Shown here piece after piece: positions 6,197-8,191 of a DNA stretch of 8,191 bases. The notes below the pieces were generated by a model, which saw nothing but the letters and a program-made list of their open reading frames with translations, ran no database searches and was not told the origin of the DNA. The stretch's first letter is position 1; every line of letters starts with the position of its first letter. A program made the translations under genes and the position numbers. Origin of the DNA: JBLHKE01 sp047619485 (GTDB taxonomy: Bacteria; Verrucomicrobiota; Verrucomicrobiia; Verrucomicrobiales; DEV007); the NCBI GenBank assembly GCA_047619485.1, contig JBLHKE010000335.1:1-8191 (forward strand). The letters are read 5' to 3'.

Positions 6197-8191
6197 ATGG
6201 CCTCTTCCCGACACCACCGCCGACTTGCGCTCTGCGTCGCCCTGGTGACGCTGGTTTTTTTGACCCTCTGGTCTTACCAGGACGGGGATCGCCAACCAGT
6301 CCGGTCAGCCACCACCAGCCAGCCGTCTGAACGGCCACTGGACGTGCGCGGCAGCCGGCTAGCAGATCCGAAGAAACCCACACAAATCCGCCAGTCGCCG
6401 TCCCCTATCAAGGAGCGCACACGGCAGCTGATCACGGCGCTCGACCGCGGCGAGCCAGCGCGCATCACGATCGATGGTGAGGCGCCGCGCACACTTCTTT
6501 TGCAGCCGAAACAGCTGCTCGGCGACGGGTTCCGCATCATTCTCGGCAGCGGCCCCGAGAATGGTAGCGAGGGTGGCGAATTCGAACCGCAGGTCGTGCG
6601 AGTCTATGGCGGGCGCGCGCTGGGTGGCAATGGCAGGTTGGCCGGGCGGGCGACCGTCACCGTCGTGGATGATGCCATCGCCGCGGTCATCACCGACGCG
6701 AACGGCGATATCACCAGTCTGAAAACTGACCCTGAGAGCGGTGAACTACTCACCTTGCGGGAGCTCGCCAACGAACTGCTGGGCACCTGCCAACATGATC
6801 CCGCCACCGGCACTGCTTCTGTCATCGGCGTAAAGGAACCGGCGACCGACGAGGATTGGTTGGCCGCGCCACGCGCACAGATCGCCACGGCTGCCGGCGC
6901 GAAAATCGGCAACGGCGGCGGCGTTAACCCCGGCAACGGCCGCCTCGACAAGTACCTCGAACCGCTGCCGCTGGGACGCAACTACGACCTCTCCCTGCGT
7001 GACCTGCTGGTGCTCGTCGTCCTCGACAAGAGCGCCACCGGAGCCAATACCACCAGCCGTTTCACCACGGTCACCTCCGAGTACCTCGCGCGCATGGCCA
7101 GCGTGGCCGGCATCCACGAACAAAACCTCGGTGTGCGTCTGCTAGTGCAGGAGATCATCCTCACGCCCAACAGCGACGAGTTCGACGACGTTCCGGCCAG
7201 CCTGGGGAACTTCCGCAGCTGGGTCGGCGGCAACCGCCCACGCGGCACCTACCGATGGAACGCAGCGGCCAAGTTCGGCGACACCGCGACCGGCGGCGGC
7301 GTGATCGGCGTCGCCTACCTCAACGCGCTCAGCAGTGGCAACGGTGTCTCGGTCAACAACAAGGGCTTCGGCCCGGCGCTCGTGTCGCACGAGATGGGTC
7401 ACAACATGGGCAGTGGTCACAGCAGTGGCGGCATCATGAACCCCTCGATCATCACCAGCTCACGCACGTTTTTCACCGACGTCTCCACTGGTGAAACCGC
7501 AGCTAAAGACATCTATGACCACACCCGATCGCGCATCTACGGCCCGGCGACAATGCGCCACCCGGAGCAGATCCCTTTTGCCAGAGATGACGACCGCACC
7601 ACCGAGGTCAACACGCCACACACCTTCAACCCGATCTCCAACGACGACAACGTGGTGCGCAACGGCACCGCCAACACCGAGGTGCGGCTGGAGGAGGTCA
7701 GCCGCGTGCAACCGCTCGATGCTGGCGCGGTCGAGATCTCCGCTGACAACGAGGTCACCTTCACGCCCGCAGCCGGCTGGGAGGGCATGGCATTTTTCAG
7801 CTACAGCCTCCGTGGCAATGTCGGCAATGGCGGCAGGGGTTGGTTGCACAAGGGCGATGCCGCAGTGCAGGTCGGTGCCTTCGACCGCAACTCGCTCGAC
7901 CTGGAGCTCGCCCCCGGGCAGGTGTTCTCGTTCCGCCCCTCAGGCAGTAGCAACCCGGCAATCGACTCGCAGCCAGTCCACGCCTTCGCCGGAACTTCGC
8001 GCGACGACCGCAGGCTCATCATCATCCGTGTCCGGGAGGGGGCGACCGGCAACGATTCCTTCACTTTCACACGCGGCGGCAGCACCTCGACCGTCAACAT
8101 CACCTACCTACCCGCCGGCCAGTATCTCACTGCAGTGCCTGACATTTTGTTCTTCGAGGGCGGTGGCGACTCGATCGATTTCAACCCGCTG
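6197..8191 (+). CDS. Metzincin (reprolysin-like) zinc metalloprotease with beta-sandwich tail modules, 3' end outside window
   Basis: From ATG at 6197 the frame is open for 665 codons to the window edge. This start is chosen because in-frame stops lie upstream at 6131 and 6143 with no other ATG, GTG or TTG between. Residues 10-25 (LALCVALVTLVFLTLW) after SSRHHRR form a signal peptide or signal anchor; no clear cleavage site follows. Residues about 55-260 look like a propeptide. The catalytic domain begins near 269 (DLLVLVVLDKSATGA) and contains H398-EMG-H402-NMGSG-H408, the HExxHxxGxxH zinc site with Glu399 as the general base, then the Met-turn GIM (412-414) and NPS. That pair of motifs defines metzincins; exact subfamily (M12B-like or other) is uncertain. 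After about 475 come beta-rich modules. The first, FNPISNDDNVV to TFTPAAGWEGMAFFSYSL (477-550), resembles Ig/cadherin-like (Big_9/VCBS-type) repeats. The gene is visibly richer in G+C than its neighbours (a sampled 60-base line is 67% against 55% in the PLD gene). The protein probably acts outside the cell or at its surface. Confidence 0.88.
   Translation, partial: MASSRHHRRLALCVALVTLVFLTLWSYQDGDRQPVRSATTSQPSERPLDVRGSRLADPKKPTQIRQSPSPIKERTRQLITALDRGEPARITIDGEAPRTLLLQPKQLLGDGFRIILGSGPENGSEGGEFEPQVVRVYGGRALGGNGRLAGRATVTVVDDAIAAVITDANGDITSLKTDPESGELLTLRELANELLGTCQHDPATGTASVIGVKEPATDEDWLAAPRAQIATAAGAKIGNGGGVNPGNGRLDKYLEPLPLGRNYDLSLRDLLVLVVLDKSATGANTTSRFTTVTSEYLARMASVAGIHEQNLGVRLLVQEIILTPNSDEFDDVPASLGNFRSWVGGNRPRGTYRWNAAAKFGDTATGGGVIGVAYLNALSSGNGVSVNNKGFGPALVSHEMGHNMGSGHSSGGIMNPSIITSSRTFFTDVSTGETAAKDIYDHTRSRIYGPATMRHPEQIPFARDDDRTTEVNTPHTFNPISNDDNVVRNGTANTEVRLEEVSRVQPLDAGAVEISADNEVTFTPAAGWEGMAFFSYSLRGNVGNGGRGWLHKGDAAVQVGAFDRNSLDLELAPGQVFSFRPSGSSNPAIDSQPVHAFAGTSRDDRRLIIIRVREGATGNDSFTFTRGGSTSTVNITYLPAGQYLTAVPDILFFEGGGDSIDFNPL

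Noticed and set aside
6162..6199. TTGCAT, 17-base spacer and CATGAT, which would start a leaderless transcript at the protease ATG
   Set aside because: The -35 matches only 3 of 6 and the -10 only 4 of 6, without T at its first position. Too weak to list as a promoter.
6186..6248. ATG at 6186 as the protease start
   Set aside because: It is in a different frame and meets a stop after 20 codons; the protease frame begins at the ATG at 6197.
6253..8103. Chain of minus-strand open frames opposite the protease gene
   Set aside because: They are shadows of a G+C-rich coding strand. The plus-strand frame is continuous for 665 codons and carries the metzincin zinc motif and Met-turn.

Overview
The window reads as a chromosomal fragment from a member of the PVC superphylum (Planctomycetota or Verrucomicrobiota). 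The evidence is a DUF1549/DUF1553 protein next to a Tat-signal DUF1501 protein. That pairing is expanded many-fold in these phyla and uncommon elsewhere. I cannot decide between the two phyla from the sequence. A secreted protease with Ig/cadherin-like tail modules leans slightly towards Verrucomicrobiota, while the LamG protein style fits Planctomycetota equally well. No rRNA, tRNA, mobile element, CRISPR array or origin is visible.

Layout. Positions 4576 down to 1 (minus strand) form a probable three-gene operon. First is the 806-residue DUF1549/DUF1553 protein. It is followed after 4 bases by a 461-residue DUF1501 protein, and after 50 bases by an exported LamG-fold (concanavalin A-like) protein whose 3' end lies outside the window. 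Positions 6036 to 4786 (minus strand) hold a phospholipase D-superfamily lipoprotein with two complete HKD motifs, ending in a candidate hairpin terminator. Positions 6197 to 8191 (plus strand) hold the first 665 residues of a large membrane-anchored or secreted metzincin zinc metalloprotease with beta-sandwich modules after the catalytic domain. It runs off the right edge. Gene density is high: the longest non-coding stretches are 4577-4785 (209 bases) and 6037-6196 (160 bases, divergent promoter region). No stretch above 300 bases lacks a gene.

How the parts relate. All five proteins carry export signals: Sec-type, Tat or lipoprotein signals, or an N-terminal signal anchor. The window therefore encodes cell-envelope and periplasmic functions. 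The DUF1549/DUF1553-DUF1501-LamG set is very likely one functional unit, but the biochemical role of these families is not established. DUF1501 belongs structurally to the alkaline phosphatase/sulfatase-like superfamily, and DUF1549 carries a CxxCH motif that could bind c-type heme. The PLD lipoprotein and the protease are separate transcription units with no evident link to the operon.

No clearly new system is visible. The points most worth a second look are the TolA-like KAEEA linker, encoded by an alternating 36-bp DNA repeat, between DUF1549 and DUF1553; the LamG domain as a separate third gene; and the protease, whose only cysteine outside the membrane segment lies in the putative propeptide.
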